A DNA stretch of 64,000 bases from Streptomyces sp. WMMB 322 (GCF_900090145.1 NZ_FMHI01000001.1:62001-126000), one strand, 5' to 3'. Shown: positions 36,517 to 45,547, counted from the first letter of the stretch. The notes: generated by a model from the letters alone, not told the origin. Program-made: numbers and translations.

Positions 36517-37275
36517 ATGGCCGACGCACCGTACAAGCTGATCCTCCTCCGGCACGGAGAGAGCGAGTGGAACGCGAAGAACCTGTTCACCGGCTGGGTG
36601 GACGTGAACCTTACCGAGAAGGGCGAGAAGGAGGCGGTCCGCGGCGGCGAGTTGATCAAGGACGCCGGGCTGCTCCCCGACGTGCTGCACACCTCCGTGC
36701 AGAAGCGGGCCATCCGCACCGCACAGCTCGCACTGGAGTCCGCCGACCGGCTCTGGATCCCGGTCCGCCGCTCCTGGCGGCTCAACGAGCGGCACTACGG
36801 TGCCCTCCAGGGCAAGGACAAGGCACAGGTGCGTGAGGAGTTCGGCGAGGAGCAGTTCATGCTCTGGCGCCGCTCGTACGACACCCCGCCGCCCGAACTG
36901 CCCGACGGCGCCGAGTACTCGCAGAGCGACGACCCGCGCTACGCCGGCGTCCCGAGCGAACTGCGCCCCCGCACCGAGTGCCTCAAGGACGTCGTCGGAC
37001 GGATGCTGCCGTACTGGTTCGACGGCATCATCCCGGACCTCCTCGCGGGCCACACCGTCCTGGTCGCGGCGCACGGCAACTCCCTGCGCGCCCTCGTGAA
37101 GCACCTCGACGGCATCTCCGACGAGGAGATCGCGGGCCTGAACATCCCCACGGGAATCCCGCTCAGCTACGAGCTGGACGCCGACTTCCACCCGGTGAAG
37201 CGTGGCGGCACGTACCTCGACCCGGAGGCGGCGAAGGCCGCGATCGAGGCCGTGAAGAACCAGGGCAAGAAGTAG
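36517..37275 (+). CDS. gpmA: 2,3-bisphosphoglycerate-dependent phosphoglycerate mutase
   Basis: Glycolytic interconversion of 3- and 2-phosphoglycerate. 252 residues. The phospho-His motif LRHGESEWN gives His13, the proton donor region is [11 protein letters not shown] (Glu91), and the second His is in [11 protein letters not shown] (His186). The length and C-terminal tail match dPGM. The start ATG 36517 fits the family N-terminus. A strong terminator follows 12 bp after the stop. Confidence 0.95.
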   Translation: MADAPYKLILLRHGESEWNAKNLFTGWVDVNLTEKGEKEAVRGGELIKDAGLLPDVLHTSVQKRAIRTAQLALESADRLWIPVRRSWRLNERHYGALQGKDKAQVREEFGEEQFMLWRRSYDTPPPELPDGAEYSQSDDPRYAGVPSELRPRTECLKDVVGRMLPYWFDGIIPDLLAGHTVLVAAHGNSLRALVKHLDGISDEEIAGLNIPTGIPLSYELDADFHPVKRGGTYLDPEAAKAAIEAVKNQGKK

Positions 37276-37287
37276 AACTGCGGAACG

Positions 37288-37330
37288 AAAGGGCTCCCGC
37301 TCGCGCTTGCGCGGGCAGGGGCCCTTTTTT
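37288..37330 (+). terminator. Rho-independent terminator of gpmA
   Basis: AAAGGGC-tCCCGC stem paired with GCGGG-cAGGGGCCC, followed by TTTTTT. It is one of the few U-tract terminators in the window. Confidence 0.85.
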
Positions 37331-37402
37331 CTCAGGGGTCTTGCTTGCGCGCCGCCGTGCGGCGGGCGATGAGTCCGGCCGGCGGCCCGGGTCTGCCCCG
37401 GC

Positions 37403-38017
37403 ATGACTCGAATCGTTGCCGACATCTCCGTCTCCCTCGACGGCTTCGTCACCGGGCCCCGCCCCGGACCGGACAACGGTCTGGGCGACGCCGGCGAGGC
37501 CCTGCACACCTGGGCGTTCTCCGACGACCCCGAGGACCGCCGGATCCTGCGTGAGTCGACCGCCCGCTCGGGCGCCGTCGTCCTCGGCCGCCGGCTCTTC
37601 GACGTGGTCGACGGCCCGCACGGGTGGGACGACACATCCGGGTACGGCGCCGGCGAGGTGGGCAAGCCCGCGTTCGTGGTCGTGACGAGCTCGCCACCGG
37701 AGTCGGTGCGGCTCACCGACCTCGACTGGACGTTCGTCACCACCGGACTGGCCGACGCCGTGAGCGCCGCCCGCGAGCGCGCCGAGGCAGCGTCGTCGCA
37801 GGCCGGCAGGGACCTCGACGTCTTCCTCATGGGCGGCGGCGCCACAGTCGGATCGGCCCTCGACGCCGGACTGGCCGACGTGTTGTCGCTGCACCTCGCG
37901 CCCGTCGTGCTGGGTGCCGGGACGCCGCTGTTCACCGGCGGAGCGCAGCGCACGCTGGTGCAGCGGAGCGTGACCCCGACATCGACCGCGACGCACCTGA
38001 TCTACGACGTCGTCTGA
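37403..38017 (+). CDS. Dihydrofolate-reductase-fold (RibD C-terminal) family protein
   Basis: 204 residues of the RibD C-terminal/DHFR-like superfamily. MTRIVADISVSLDGFVTGP is the usual opening, VVLGRRLFDVV and DVFLMGGGATVGSALDAGL (the GGG pyrophosphate-binding loop) follow, and LHLAPVVLGAGTPLF is the late signature. It probably reduces a small molecule with NADPH; stand-alone members like this are not riboflavin enzymes and substrates are unknown. Confidence 0.85.
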   Translation: MTRIVADISVSLDGFVTGPRPGPDNGLGDAGEALHTWAFSDDPEDRRILRESTARSGAVVLGRRLFDVVDGPHGWDDTSGYGAGEVGKPAFVVVTSSPPESVRLTDLDWTFVTTGLADAVSAARERAEAASSQAGRDLDVFLMGGGATVGSALDAGLADVLSLHLAPVVLGAGTPLFTGGAQRTLVQRSVTPTSTATHLIYDVV

Positions 38018-38115
38018 CGAGGGCGTTGCCGAAGCTCGCGTTGCGGAACCTCACCGACTTCCGGTTCCCGAATCTTCCGCGCCCGGTCATCGGCAAGCAC
38101 CTCCCCGGAGCGCAA

Positions 38116-38156
38116 GCTGAGGGCCCTGCCCCGTCGAACCGGGCAGGGCCCTCAGC
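38116..38156. terminator. Bidirectional terminator
   Basis: Perfect 16-bp inverted repeat GCTGAGGGCCCTGCCC (38116-38131) / GGGCAGGGCCCTCAGC (38141-38156) with a 9-nt loop. It lies between the convergent DHFR-like gene and the small Cys-rich gene. Confidence 0.75.
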
Positions 38157-38204
38157 GGCTCGGACCGCCCGGGCCGCGGTGCAGCCGCCTGCGGCAGACC
38201 TCTG

Positions 38205-38354
38205 TCAGCCGCAGCAACCGCCGCACTGACACGGGCCGCCGGACTGACATCCGCACCCGCAGCCCGGACCGCAACCGCACGCCCCCAGTACGTGCAGGGA
38301 CGGCCGCTCGTCCGCCCGCGCCATGGGCAGGGCCGGATCGCTGTGCTCAGCCAC
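38205..38354 (-). CDS. 49-residue cysteine-rich protein (metallothionein-like candidate)
   Basis: Starts at GTG 38352-38354 with a near-ideal AGGAGG five to six bases upstream, and ends just before the bidirectional terminator. The N-terminal half (MAEHSDPALPMARADERPSL) is ordinary. The C-terminal 24 residues, CGCGPGCGCGCQSGG then PCQCGGCCG, carry nine cysteines (26, 28, 32, 34, 36, 42, 44, 47, 48) in C-x-C and C-C arrangements typical of metal-thiolate clusters. It is not homologous to a metallothionein family I can name. The alternative is a Gly/Cys peptide precursor, but no modification genes adjoin. Confidence 0.65.
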   Translation of the reverse strand: MAEHSDPALPMARADERPSLHVLGACGCGPGCGCGCQSGGPCQCGGCCG

Positions 38355-38569
38355 GACTTCCTCCTTCTCCTCCCCGGACTACTCCCCACCCTCCGGCCCG
38401 GACCACGGGCGCACAAAGGGCGCGTAGTTGCACGAGAAGGGTGACGGCGGCCCGTCGGCGGCGTCCCCGTCCCGGCCGCCGGTGGCCGCACCGAACGTCG
38501 AGCGGTACGTCGCGCCCCCGGACGCGCGAACCGCATGCGGCCGTCGCCGGGCCCGCGGCAGTCCCGCGC

Positions 38570-39271
38570 TCAGGCGTCCTCGACCGGGGCGGTGCCGTCA
38601 CCGGCGGCAGCGGCCGCCGGGTCGAGCTCGTGCGCGTAGTCGCCGGTGACCAGATAGACCACGCGACGGGCCACCGAGACCGCGTGGTCCGCGAAGCGCT
38701 CGTAGTAGCGGCCGAGCAGCGTCACGTCGACGGCCGTCTCGATCCCGTGCTGCCAGCGGTCGTCCATCAGGTGCTGGAAGAGCGTGCGGTGCAGGTCGTC
38801 CATCGCGTCGTCGTCGTGCTCCAGCTGCAGAGCCAGGTCGACGTCCTTCGTGATGATCACCTCCGCGGCCTTCGCCATCAGCCGCTGCGCCAGCTGCCCC
38901 ATCTCCAGCAGCGTCGCCTGCAGATCACCCGGCACGGGGGAGTCGGGGAACCGCAGGCGGGTGACCTTCGCCACGTGCTGCGCCAGGTCGCCGGCGCGTT
39001 CCAGGTCGGCGCTCATCCGCAGCGACGTGACGACTATCCGCAGGTCCGTCGCGACGGGCTGCTGCCGCGCCAGCAGCTGGATGGCTCGGTTCTCCAGGTC
39101 GTGCTGGATGGCGTCGACCTTCTCGTCCCCGGCGATGACGCTTTCGGCCAGCTTCAGATCGGCGTCCAGCATCGCCGTCGTGGCGCGGCCGATCGCAGAG
39201 CCGACGAACCGGGCCATGTCGACCAGGCTGTCGCTGATCGAGTCCAGCTCCTCGTGGTACGCGTCACGCAT
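38570..39271 (-). CDS. phoU: PhoU, phosphate-signalling regulator
   Basis: Negative modulator of the phosphate regulon linking the Pst transporter to the PhoR kinase. 233 residues form two three-helix PhoU repeats (about 5-110 and 115-215). The metal-binding motifs are degenerate E/DxxxD such as SADLERAGDLAQHVAK and GRYYERFADHAVSVARRV. GGAAGGA precedes the ATG. It is divergent from phoR-phoP across a PHO box, the standard streptomycete arrangement. Confidence 0.93.
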   Translation of the reverse strand: MRDAYHEELDSISDSLVDMARFVGSAIGRATTAMLDADLKLAESVIAGDEKVDAIQHDLENRAIQLLARQQPVATDLRIVVTSLRMSADLERAGDLAQHVAKVTRLRFPDSPVPGDLQATLLEMGQLAQRLMAKAAEVIITKDVDLALQLEHDDDAMDDLHRTLFQHLMDDRWQHGIETAVDVTLLGRYYERFADHAVSVARRVVYLVTGDYAHELDPAAAAAGDGTAPVEDA

Positions 39272-39370
39272 GGCTGTCCTTCCCTCGCATGTTCTCTCGA
39301 CAGAGGTGCCCGCAGGGCCGGCCTCAGGTTCCCACGCTCCGTCCGGAATGCGTCTGTCGCCGACCTCCGC

Positions 39371-39399
39371 GGTGAACCGGTCACGACCTCAAGGTGAAC
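39371..39399. promoter_or_regulatory. PHO box between phoU and phoR
   Basis: Exact GGTGAAC at 39371-39377 and 39393-39399 (GTTCACC on the minus strand), 22 bp apart. That is two 11-bp PhoP repeat units with a degenerate middle unit at 39382-39388. It matches the Streptomyces PhoP direct-repeat consensus and lies 73 bp before phoR and 100 bp before phoU, so it probably governs both. Confidence 0.8.
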
Positions 39400-39471
39400 T
39401 CTGGGAGACGAGTGTTCGAGGTCTCCCGCTTCCCCTGGGGCGGTGCCGACGAGCGCGCATAGCCTTGAGGC

Positions 39472-41163
39472 ATGGACGTGAACGCGGCGGTCGCCGCAGC
39501 GGCGGCGATCGCCGGAGTAATGACCGGCGTGATCGCGATGCTGGCGTTCCGCTGGAGCGAGCGCGACCAGGCCCGCCCCACGCGCTCCTCGCTGCACACC
39601 GAGGCCGTACTGCCGCCCGGTGTGGACACCGTGCTCTCCGTGCTGCGCTCATCCGCCGTAGTGCTGGACGAGTCGGACGAGGTGGTCAAGGCGAGCTCCG
39701 CGGCGTATGCCCTGGGGCTCGTGCGGGGCGGCCGGCTGGCCGTCGAGCCGATGCTGAAGATGGCGCACGAGACGAGGCGGGACGGCGAGATACGGCAGGT
39801 CGACCTGGACCTCCCCCGGCGCGGCACGGGCCGGGGCGAGGCCCTCGCCGTGTCCGCCCGCGTGGCTCCCCTCGGCTCCCGGCTCGTGATGCTGCTGGTC
39901 GAGGACATGACGGAGGCCCGCCGCATAGAGGCCGTGCGCCGCGACTTCGTGGCGAACGTCAGCCATGAGCTGAAGACCCCGGTCGGCGCGCTGTCCCTGC
40001 TCTCCGAGGCGGTGCTGGACGCGGCGGACGACCCCGAGGCGGTCGAGCGCTTCGCCGGGCGCATGCAGTACGAGGCGACGCGGCTGACGAGCCTCGTCCA
40101 GGAGCTCATCGACCTCTCCCGCGTCCAGAACGACGACCCGCTGGGCGATGCCGAGCAGGTCGGCGTGGACGAGCTGGTGGACGAGGCGATCGACCGCTGC
40201 CGCCAGTCGGCGAGCAGCAAGCAGATCGCCCTCGTCGCGGGCCGGTCGGGCGGCGGCGGTGCGGGCACGGCCACGAGCGGCAGCGCGGAGGACGGGCTCC
40301 ACGTGTGGGGCAACCGCAGCCAGCTCGCGGCCGCCCTCGGCAACCTCGTCGAGAACGCGGTGAACTACTCGCCCGCCCGCACCCGCGTCGGCATCGCGGG
40401 CCGCCGGGTTGCGGCGCCCGGCGGGGACTTCATCGAGATATCGGTCAGCGACCAGGGCATCGGCATCTCCGAGCGGGACAAGGAGCGGGTCTTCGAGCGG
40501 TTCTACCGCGTGGACCCGGCCCGCTCGCGCGCCACCGGCGGCACCGGCCTGGGACTGGCCATCGTCAAGCACGTGGCCGCGTCGCACGGCGGCGAGGTCA
40601 CCGTGTGGAGCGCCGAAGGACAGGGCTCCACGTTCACGCTCCGGCTTCCGGAGGGCGGCCCCGGACGGAGCCGTGCGGAGTCGCGGAAGAGCGGCAGCGC
40701 CCGTCCGCCGGAGGATGTCGACGAGGAGCCGGACGACTTCGACGACGCGGACGACCCCCTGGACGAGGGCGGCCGGAACGGCGGAGCCGATCGGGCGGGA
40801 CAGCCCGTCCCGGGCGACCCGGACGGCCGATCCGACCCGCACGGTTCCGCGGACGGACCGGATGCCGCCGCACCCGACGAGCCCGACAAGCCTGACAACC
40901 CTGCCGAGACCTCCGGGGTCGCGGCCCCTGAGGGGCAACGGCACTTCCGCGGCTCCTCCGGTCCCGCGGGTCTTCGGAGGGAACCGTCACCGGCTGCCTC
41001 CGCCGCCCCCGCGGCTCCTTCCGCTTCTTCTTCCCCCACTTCGTCCCCTCCCTCCTATTCCTCTCCCTCCCCTTCTTCCTCTTCCCGTCCCTCCCCATCT
41101 CTTTTCACAACGCCGCGCGGGCTGCCGCGCGCCCCTGAGACCGCCCCGGAGGTCCTCCCGTGA
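39472..41163 (+). CDS. phoR: PhoR (SenX3-type) phosphate sensor histidine kinase
   Basis: Sensor kinase for phosphate limitation. 563 residues. One or two membrane helices (about 4-27), a PAS-like region (about 52-145), HisKA with His165 in NVSHELKTP, HATPase with LGNLVENAVNYSP, DQGIGISERDKERVFERFY and GTGLGLAIV. The kinase ends near residue 397. A further ~165 residues form a tail, first acidic (EEPDDFDDADDPLDEGG), then Ser/Pro-rich, coded by a ~90-nt pyrimidine tract. This tail is much longer than I recall for other streptomycete PhoR proteins. phoP overlaps its end by four bases. Confidence 0.92.
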   Translation: MDVNAAVAAAAAIAGVMTGVIAMLAFRWSERDQARPTRSSLHTEAVLPPGVDTVLSVLRSSAVVLDESDEVVKASSAAYALGLVRGGRLAVEPMLKMAHETRRDGEIRQVDLDLPRRGTGRGEALAVSARVAPLGSRLVMLLVEDMTEARRIEAVRRDFVANVSHELKTPVGALSLLSEAVLDAADDPEAVERFAGRMQYEATRLTSLVQELIDLSRVQNDDPLGDAEQVGVDELVDEAIDRCRQSASSKQIALVAGRSGGGGAGTATSGSAEDGLHVWGNRSQLAAALGNLVENAVNYSPARTRVGIAGRRVAAPGGDFIEISVSDQGIGISERDKERVFERFYRVDPARSRATGGTGLGLAIVKHVAASHGGEVTVWSAEGQGSTFTLRLPEGGPGRSRAESRKSGSARPPEDVDEEPDDFDDADDPLDEGGRNGGADRAGQPVPGDPDGRSDPHGSADGPDAAAPDEPDKPDNPAETSGVAAPEGQRHFRGSSGPAGLRREPSPAASAAPAAPSASSSPTSSPPSYSSPSPSSSSRPSPSLFTTPRGLPRAPETAPEVLP

Positions 41164-41840
41164 CCCGAGTGCTCGTCGTCGAGGACGAGGAATCGTTCAG
41201 CGACGCACTGTCGTACATGCTGCGCAAGGAAGGTTTCGAAGTCGCCGTCGCCTCCACCGGCCCCGACGGGCTGGACGAGTTCGAACGCAACGGAGCCGAC
41301 CTGGTACTGCTCGACCTGATGCTGCCGGGCCTGCCCGGCACCGAGGTGTGCCGCCAGCTCCGCGGCCGCTCGAACGTCCCGGTGATCATGGTCACCGCGA
41401 AGGACAGCGAGATCGACAAGGTCGTCGGCCTTGAGATAGGAGCCGACGACTACGTCACCAAACCCTTCTCGTCACGCGAACTCGTCGCGCGCGTACGGGC
41501 CGTGCTGCGCCGTCAGGGCGAACCCGAGGAGGTCACGCCCGCGGCCCTCGAGGCCGGCCCGGTGCGCATGGACGTGGACAGGCACGTCGTCACCGTCGAC
41601 GGCAGCAAGATCGATCTGCCGCTGAAGGAGTTCGACCTCCTCGAGATGCTGCTGCGCAACGCCGGCAGGGTGCTCACGCGGATGCAGCTGATCGACCGGG
41701 TCTGGGGCGCCGACTACGTGGGGGACACCAAGACCCTCGACGTCCACGTCAAGCGCCTCCGCGCCAAGATCGAGCCCGACCCGGGCGTCCCCCGCTTCCT
41801 GGTGACCGTGCGGGGCCTGGGCTACAAGTTCGAGCCGTAG
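41160..41840 (+). CDS. phoP: PhoP, phosphate response regulator
   Basis: OmpR-type regulator of the pho regulon, also coordinating nitrogen and secondary metabolism in Streptomyces. 226 residues. Receiver with VLVVEDEES, Asp52 in VLLDLMLPG and Lys101 in DYVTKPF. Winged helix at about 130-225 with LPLKEFDLLEMLLRNAGRVL and TLDVHVKRLRAKIE. The start GTG 41160 overlaps the phoR stop. A very long palindrome follows 32 bp after its stop. Confidence 0.96.
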   Translation: MTRVLVVEDEESFSDALSYMLRKEGFEVAVASTGPDGLDEFERNGADLVLLDLMLPGLPGTEVCRQLRGRSNVPVIMVTAKDSEIDKVVGLEIGADDYVTKPFSSRELVARVRAVLRRQGEPEEVTPAALEAGPVRMDVDRHVVTVDGSKIDLPLKEFDLLEMLLRNAGRVLTRMQLIDRVWGADYVGDTKTLDVHVKRLRAKIEPDPGVPRFLVTVRGLGYKFEP

Positions 41841-41872
41841 ACACCGGGGACACCACCACGAGCACACCACGA

Positions 41873-41926
41873 GCACACCATGAGCGAGGCCCCGCCCGTA
41901 CGGGCGGGGCCTCGCTCATGGTGTGC
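41873..41926. terminator. Perfect 54-bp palindrome, bidirectional terminator
   Basis: Each 27-bp arm begins GCACACCATGAGCGAGGC and the repeat has no loop at its centre (between 41899 and 41900). It lies between convergent phoP and the lipoprotein gene. It is preceded by two CCACGAGCACA direct repeats. Confidence 0.8.
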
Positions 41927-41947
41927 GGCGGCGGGTGGCGCGGACGC

Positions 41948-42637
41948 TCAGTGCTCCGCGGCCTGCCCCTCGGCCTCCTGCTCGGCTCCGGCCGCGTCGT
42001 CGTCGCCGGCGGCCGGCGGCTCGGACTGCCCGGCCTCCTCCGAGGCGCCCTCGGACGGTGAGGACTCCGACCCGGGCGCCGAAGGCGAACCGGAAGGCGT
42101 GCCCGGGGAGGTGCTGGGGGACGGTGCGACCGTCGGGCCGAACTTCGCGTAGTCGCCGTGAGCCGGCACGACCGTGGCACGCAGCGAGATCTTGCCCGTA
42201 CGGCTCAGGTCGAAGGACACCGGCTGTGCGTTGCCGTCCCGCACGGCACTCGAACCGGAGGCGGGCAGCACGGCCGAGGCGTTGTCCTTGCCGCCGAGTG
42301 CGAGCGAACCGCCTGCCGGCACCGTGAGCTTCCTCTCGCCCTTCGCCGGCTCCAGCTTCACGCGGGCACCGGCGCCCTGGACCGTGATGGCCGCGAGGGT
42401 CTCGTCCTTGGAACCCTCGTTGAAGATGCGGGCCGTCACGGCAGAGGGGCCCTCCCCCTCGTCGGGCGTGACGATGTTGACGTTCTGGATCTTGATGGAG
42501 CCCTCGGAGGTCGCGGCGTTGTCCGGCTTGATCTCCAGCGTCTGAGCGTCGTTCCCCGCGGCGCATGCGGACAGTGTCACGACGGCGAGCGTGAGGGCTG
42601 TGGCGGCAAGGGTGCCGCGTCGAATGCTGCTGCTCAC
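41948..42637 (-). CDS. Lipoprotein with beta-sandwich domain (DUF461/PCuAC-like)
   Basis: 229-residue exported lipoprotein. The signal peptide ends in the lipobox LSAC (Cys25). The mature domain (about 30-165) is beta-rich: IKIQNVNIVTPDEGEGPSAV, ARIFNEGSKDETLAAITV, LTVPAGGSLALGG. This pattern resembles copper-chaperone PCuAC/DUF461 proteins but lacks the usual Met/His copper motif. The C-terminal ~55 residues are an acidic Ser/Pro/Glu tail. The start GTG has AGGAG 11 bases upstream. It is convergent with phoP; the homologue also sits beside phoP in S. coelicolor, from memory. Confidence 0.78.
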   Translation of the reverse strand: MSSSIRRGTLAATALTLAVVTLSACAAGNDAQTLEIKPDNAATSEGSIKIQNVNIVTPDEGEGPSAVTARIFNEGSKDETLAAITVQGAGARVKLEPAKGERKLTVPAGGSLALGGKDNASAVLPASGSSAVRDGNAQPVSFDLSRTGKISLRATVVPAHGDYAKFGPTVAPSPSTSPGTPSGSPSAPGSESSPSEGASEEAGQSEPPAAGDDDAAGAEQEAEGQAAEH

Positions 42638-43172
42638 GGCGGCGGCAACTCCTGGGCGAGCTATGGCGGCCGAACTACGGGACGGTCGCGGGCGGATACG
42701 TCGATCTGTGGCGCCGCTCAGATTACCGAGGCCTTCCCGCGGCCCCGCACCCGGCCCTCGTGCCGCGCGCCGTTCGGGCCCGTGCGTACGCGGGAGTGCG
42801 CGGCGTCCGCACACCGGGGGAGGACCTTTCCGGGGAAAGAATGCGAACGCCCTGTGAATTGATCAGCGGAACTGCTGATCAATTCTTGGGAAAGTCCGGG
42901 AAGAGGTGAAGAGAGCCGAACGGGCGACGACTTACAGTCGGACAAAACGGACGGCTGACCCTTTCTGAAGCACCCTCTTCAGGTGTGTCCGCTGTGTTTC
43001 GGTGTGCGTTCAGAAGTGCCCCGACCTGCGAATACCTGTTCCAGATGACTGGCCGCAGCACGTAACGGGGTCGCTTGTCAAGCCCCGAGATGCGGCCTGA
43101 CCTGCGAAAACGCCATTCAGAAGAGCCCGATTCCGTGTTACTCTGGATAGCCACGGAAGGGGTACCTGACAC
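42638..43172. other. Divergent promoter region, lipoprotein / carD
   Basis: 535 bp without a credible gene and noticeably lower in G+C from about 42840. It holds a 12-bp inverted repeat at 42856-42885. The carD ribosome site (GGAAGGGG) stands before ATG 43173. A -10-like TACTCT at about 43139-43144 (GTGTTACTCTGGATAG) may be part of the carD promoter. Confidence 0.4.
42856..42885. promoter_or_regulatory. Inverted repeat of unknown role upstream of carD
   Basis: Perfect 12-bp arms GAATTGATCAGC / GCTGATCAATTC with a GGAACT loop. The A+T content of the arms is unusual for this genome. Could be an operator or an mRNA hairpin. Confidence 0.45.
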
Positions 43173-43655
43173 ATGACGTTCAAGGTTGGCGACACCGTGG
43201 TCTATCCCCATCACGGGGCCGCGCTGATCGAGGCTATCGAAACTCGGCAGATCAAAGGCGTGGACAAGACCTACTTGGTTCTGAAGGTTGCGCAGGGCGA
43301 CTTGACGGTTCGTGTGCCAGCGGACAATGCGGAGTTCGTGGGCGTACGAGATGTGGTCGGTTCGGACGGGCTGGACAGGGTCTTCGAGGTGCTCCGCGCA
43401 CCGTATGCCGAGGAGCCGACCAACTGGTCCCGGCGCTACAAGGCGAATCTCGAGAAGCTTGCGTCCGGCGACGTGATCAAGGTGGCGGAGGTCGTCCGCG
43501 ACCTGTGGCGCCGCGAGCGTGAGCGCGGACTCTCCGCCGGTGAGAAGAGGATGCTCGCCAAGGCCCGCCAGATCCTGGTGAGCGAGCTCGCTCTCGCGGA
43601 GAACACGAACGAGGACAAGGCAGAGGCGCTGCTCGACGAGGTTCTCGCATCCTGA
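43173..43655 (+). CDS. carD: CarD/CdnL, RNA polymerase-binding transcription factor
   Basis: 160-residue essential-type factor that stabilises open complexes at rRNA and other housekeeping promoters. N-terminal Tudor-like RNAP-interaction domain ([20 protein letters not shown], 1-20), and a C-terminal helical domain with the DNA-wedge tryptophan ([13 protein letters not shown]; Trp about 86) and [20 protein letters not shown]. The length matches mycobacterial CarD. GGAAGGGG precedes the ATG. ispD-ispF lie downstream, as in other Actinobacteria. Confidence 0.95.
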   Translation: MTFKVGDTVVYPHHGAALIEAIETRQIKGVDKTYLVLKVAQGDLTVRVPADNAEFVGVRDVVGSDGLDRVFEVLRAPYAEEPTNWSRRYKANLEKLASGDVIKVAEVVRDLWRRERERGLSAGEKRMLAKARQILVSELALAENTNEDKAEALLDEVLAS

Positions 43656-44124
43656 CCGAGCGAGGCGACGGCGGAGCGGGCCGGCCATCGACCTGCGGGC
43701 CGTGAGCAGCAACGCGAAGGCCGGTGGCGAGAGTCCGGCGTGAGCGTGAGCAGCAGCAGTGAGCAAGTCTGAGCAGTAGTAGAGCAAGGCTGTGCCGCAG
43801 TGCCCGAGTGACGACGTCAGTCGCCGGGCGCTGCGGCATGTCTGCGCTGCGGCTGTCCACGCAGCGGCATGTCCACGCGGCGCCGGTCCATGCACTGCAA
43901 GCGACCCCCGGCAGCGTTCAGTAACCTCACTACTGCCCGCCGTGCCGGACTCCGGCGCGGACTCGACGTCTGCCAAAGGCGTGCCGGGCCCGGGCAGTTG
44001 CCTCGACCGGAGTTCACGGAAGGGCCGGTCAAGGCTTCGCGCCCGGCACGCCCCCGACCTGCGTCGGGGGTACGCCCAGGCCATACCCACACCGGCTGAG
44101 GACACAAACCTGAACGTGGAACCG
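43656..44124. other. Gene-free region between carD and ispD
   Basis: 469 bp. Repetitive AGCAG/GAGCAA motifs at about 43745-43790 and GCAGCGGCATGTCC-like pairs at about 43840-43890 are visible. I see no gene or clear promoter. Confidence 0.35.
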
Positions 44125-45033
44125 ATGTCAATCCAATCCGCGGGCGAGTCGCATTCCGGTCGCCCGGACGGAGCAGGCGGCAATTCCCGGAAGGCCGGGC
44201 GCGCCGGGCACGCCGGGCAGGCCGGAAAGCCTCCGGCCGCCCGGCCCGCGTCCGGCTCCGCCACCTCCCCGGCCGCCGATTCCGGGACCGACCGTTCCGG
44301 ACACCGCACCGCCGCCGTCATTCCGGCCGCCGGGCGCGGCGTCCGCCTCGGCCCCGGCGCCCCCAAGGCGCTGCGCGCGCTGAGCGGTACGCCGATGCTG
44401 GTGCACGCCGTGCGCGCGATGACCCGCTCCCGTGCCGTCTCCCTCGTCGTGGTGGTGGCACCCCCCGACGGTGCCGACGAGGTACGCCGCCTCCTGGACG
44501 AGCACCTCGCCGCCGCAGAAACCCTGACCGACGTCGTGGTCGTCCCCGGGGGCGAGACGCGTCAGGACTCCGTACGGCTGGGCCTCGAGGCGCTCCCCGG
44601 CGATGTCGACTCAGTGCTGGTGCACGACGCCGCGCGCCCCCTGGTGCCGGTCGAGACCGTGGACGCCGTGGCGGCGGCTGTACGGGAGGGGGCGCCCGCC
44701 GTCGTGCCGGCGCTGCCCGTCCCCGACACCGTCAAGGAGGTGCGGGTCCGCCCCGCCGGCGAACCCGAGCCGGTGACGGGCACCCCGGAGCGTTCACGGC
44801 TGAGGGCGGTGCAGACGCCGCAGGGCTTCGAGTTGAAGGTGCTGGCCGCGGCGCACGCCCAGGTGGCCCGCGAGGGCGACGGGGCGACGGACGACGCCGG
44901 CATGGTGGAGCGCCTCGGCGTCGAGGTCGTGGTCGTCCCGGGCCACGACGAGGCGTTCAAGGTGACGAGGCCGCTGGACCTGGTGCTCGCCGAGGCCGTC
45001 CTGGCGAGGAGGCGGGCGACCGATGGCTTCTGA
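44125..45033 (+). CDS. ispD: 2-C-methyl-D-erythritol 4-phosphate cytidylyltransferase
   Basis: Third step of the non-mevalonate isoprenoid pathway. About 302 residues from ATG 44125 (GTG 44116 is also possible; neither has a strong ribosome site). The nucleotide-binding P-loop-like motif [15 protein letters not shown] is at about 67-81. [28 protein letters not shown] and [10 protein letters not shown] are IspD signatures. The first ~60 residues are a Gly/Ala/Ser extension not needed for the fold, so the real start may lie further in. ispF overlaps its end by 11 bases. Confidence 0.93.
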   Translation: MSIQSAGESHSGRPDGAGGNSRKAGRAGHAGQAGKPPAARPASGSATSPAADSGTDRSGHRTAAVIPAAGRGVRLGPGAPKALRALSGTPMLVHAVRAMTRSRAVSLVVVVAPPDGADEVRRLLDEHLAAAETLTDVVVVPGGETRQDSVRLGLEALPGDVDSVLVHDAARPLVPVETVDAVAAAVREGAPAVVPALPVPDTVKEVRVRPAGEPEPVTGTPERSRLRAVQTPQGFELKVLAAAHAQVAREGDGATDDAGMVERLGVEVVVVPGHDEAFKVTRPLDLVLAEAVLARRRATDGF

Positions 45034-45547
45034 CCGGCAGTCCGGCGTGCTGCCCCTGGTCGGCATCGGCACGGACGTGCACGCCTTCGAGGAGGGGCGC
45101 GAACTGTGGTGCGCGGGCCTGCTCTGGGAGGGGGAGCGCTACGGCCTGGCCGGGCACTCCGACGGCGACGTCGCGGCGCACGCCGCATGCGATGCCCTCT
45201 TCTCCGCGGCCGGCCTCGGCGACCTCGGCGCGCACTTCGGCACGGGCCGCCCGGAGTGGGCCGGTGCGTCCGGGGTGGCTCTGCTCACGGAGGCAGCCCG
45301 GATCCTCCGGGCGGAAGGCTTCACCGTCGGCAACGTCGCAGTCCAGGTCATCGGCGTCCGGCCCAAGATCGGCAAGCGGCGGGACGAGGCCCGGCGGGTC
45401 CTGTCCGACGCCGTCGGCGCCCCGGTCTCCGTCTCCGGTACGACGACCGACGGCCTGGGCCTGACCGGTCGCGGCGAGGGGCTCGCGGCCGTGGCGACGG
45501 CACTGGTGCTGCCGCCTTCGGAAGCTGCCGCTGGGCCGCGGGTGTGA
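45023..45547 (+). CDS. ispF: 2-C-methyl-D-erythritol 2,4-cyclodiphosphate synthase
   Basis: Fifth step of the non-mevalonate pathway. 174 residues. Zinc ligands in GIGTDVHAF (Asp18, His20) and [16 protein letters not shown] (His53). [20 protein letters not shown] and [17 protein letters not shown] are IspF signatures. ATG 45023 is inside ispD, so the pair is translationally coupled. The C-terminus extends ~12 residues beyond the usual end. Confidence 0.95.
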   Translation: MASDRQSGVLPLVGIGTDVHAFEEGRELWCAGLLWEGERYGLAGHSDGDVAAHAACDALFSAAGLGDLGAHFGTGRPEWAGASGVALLTEAARILRAEGFTVGNVAVQVIGVRPKIGKRRDEARRVLSDAVGAPVSVSGTTTDGLGLTGRGEGLAAVATALVLPPSEAAAGPRV

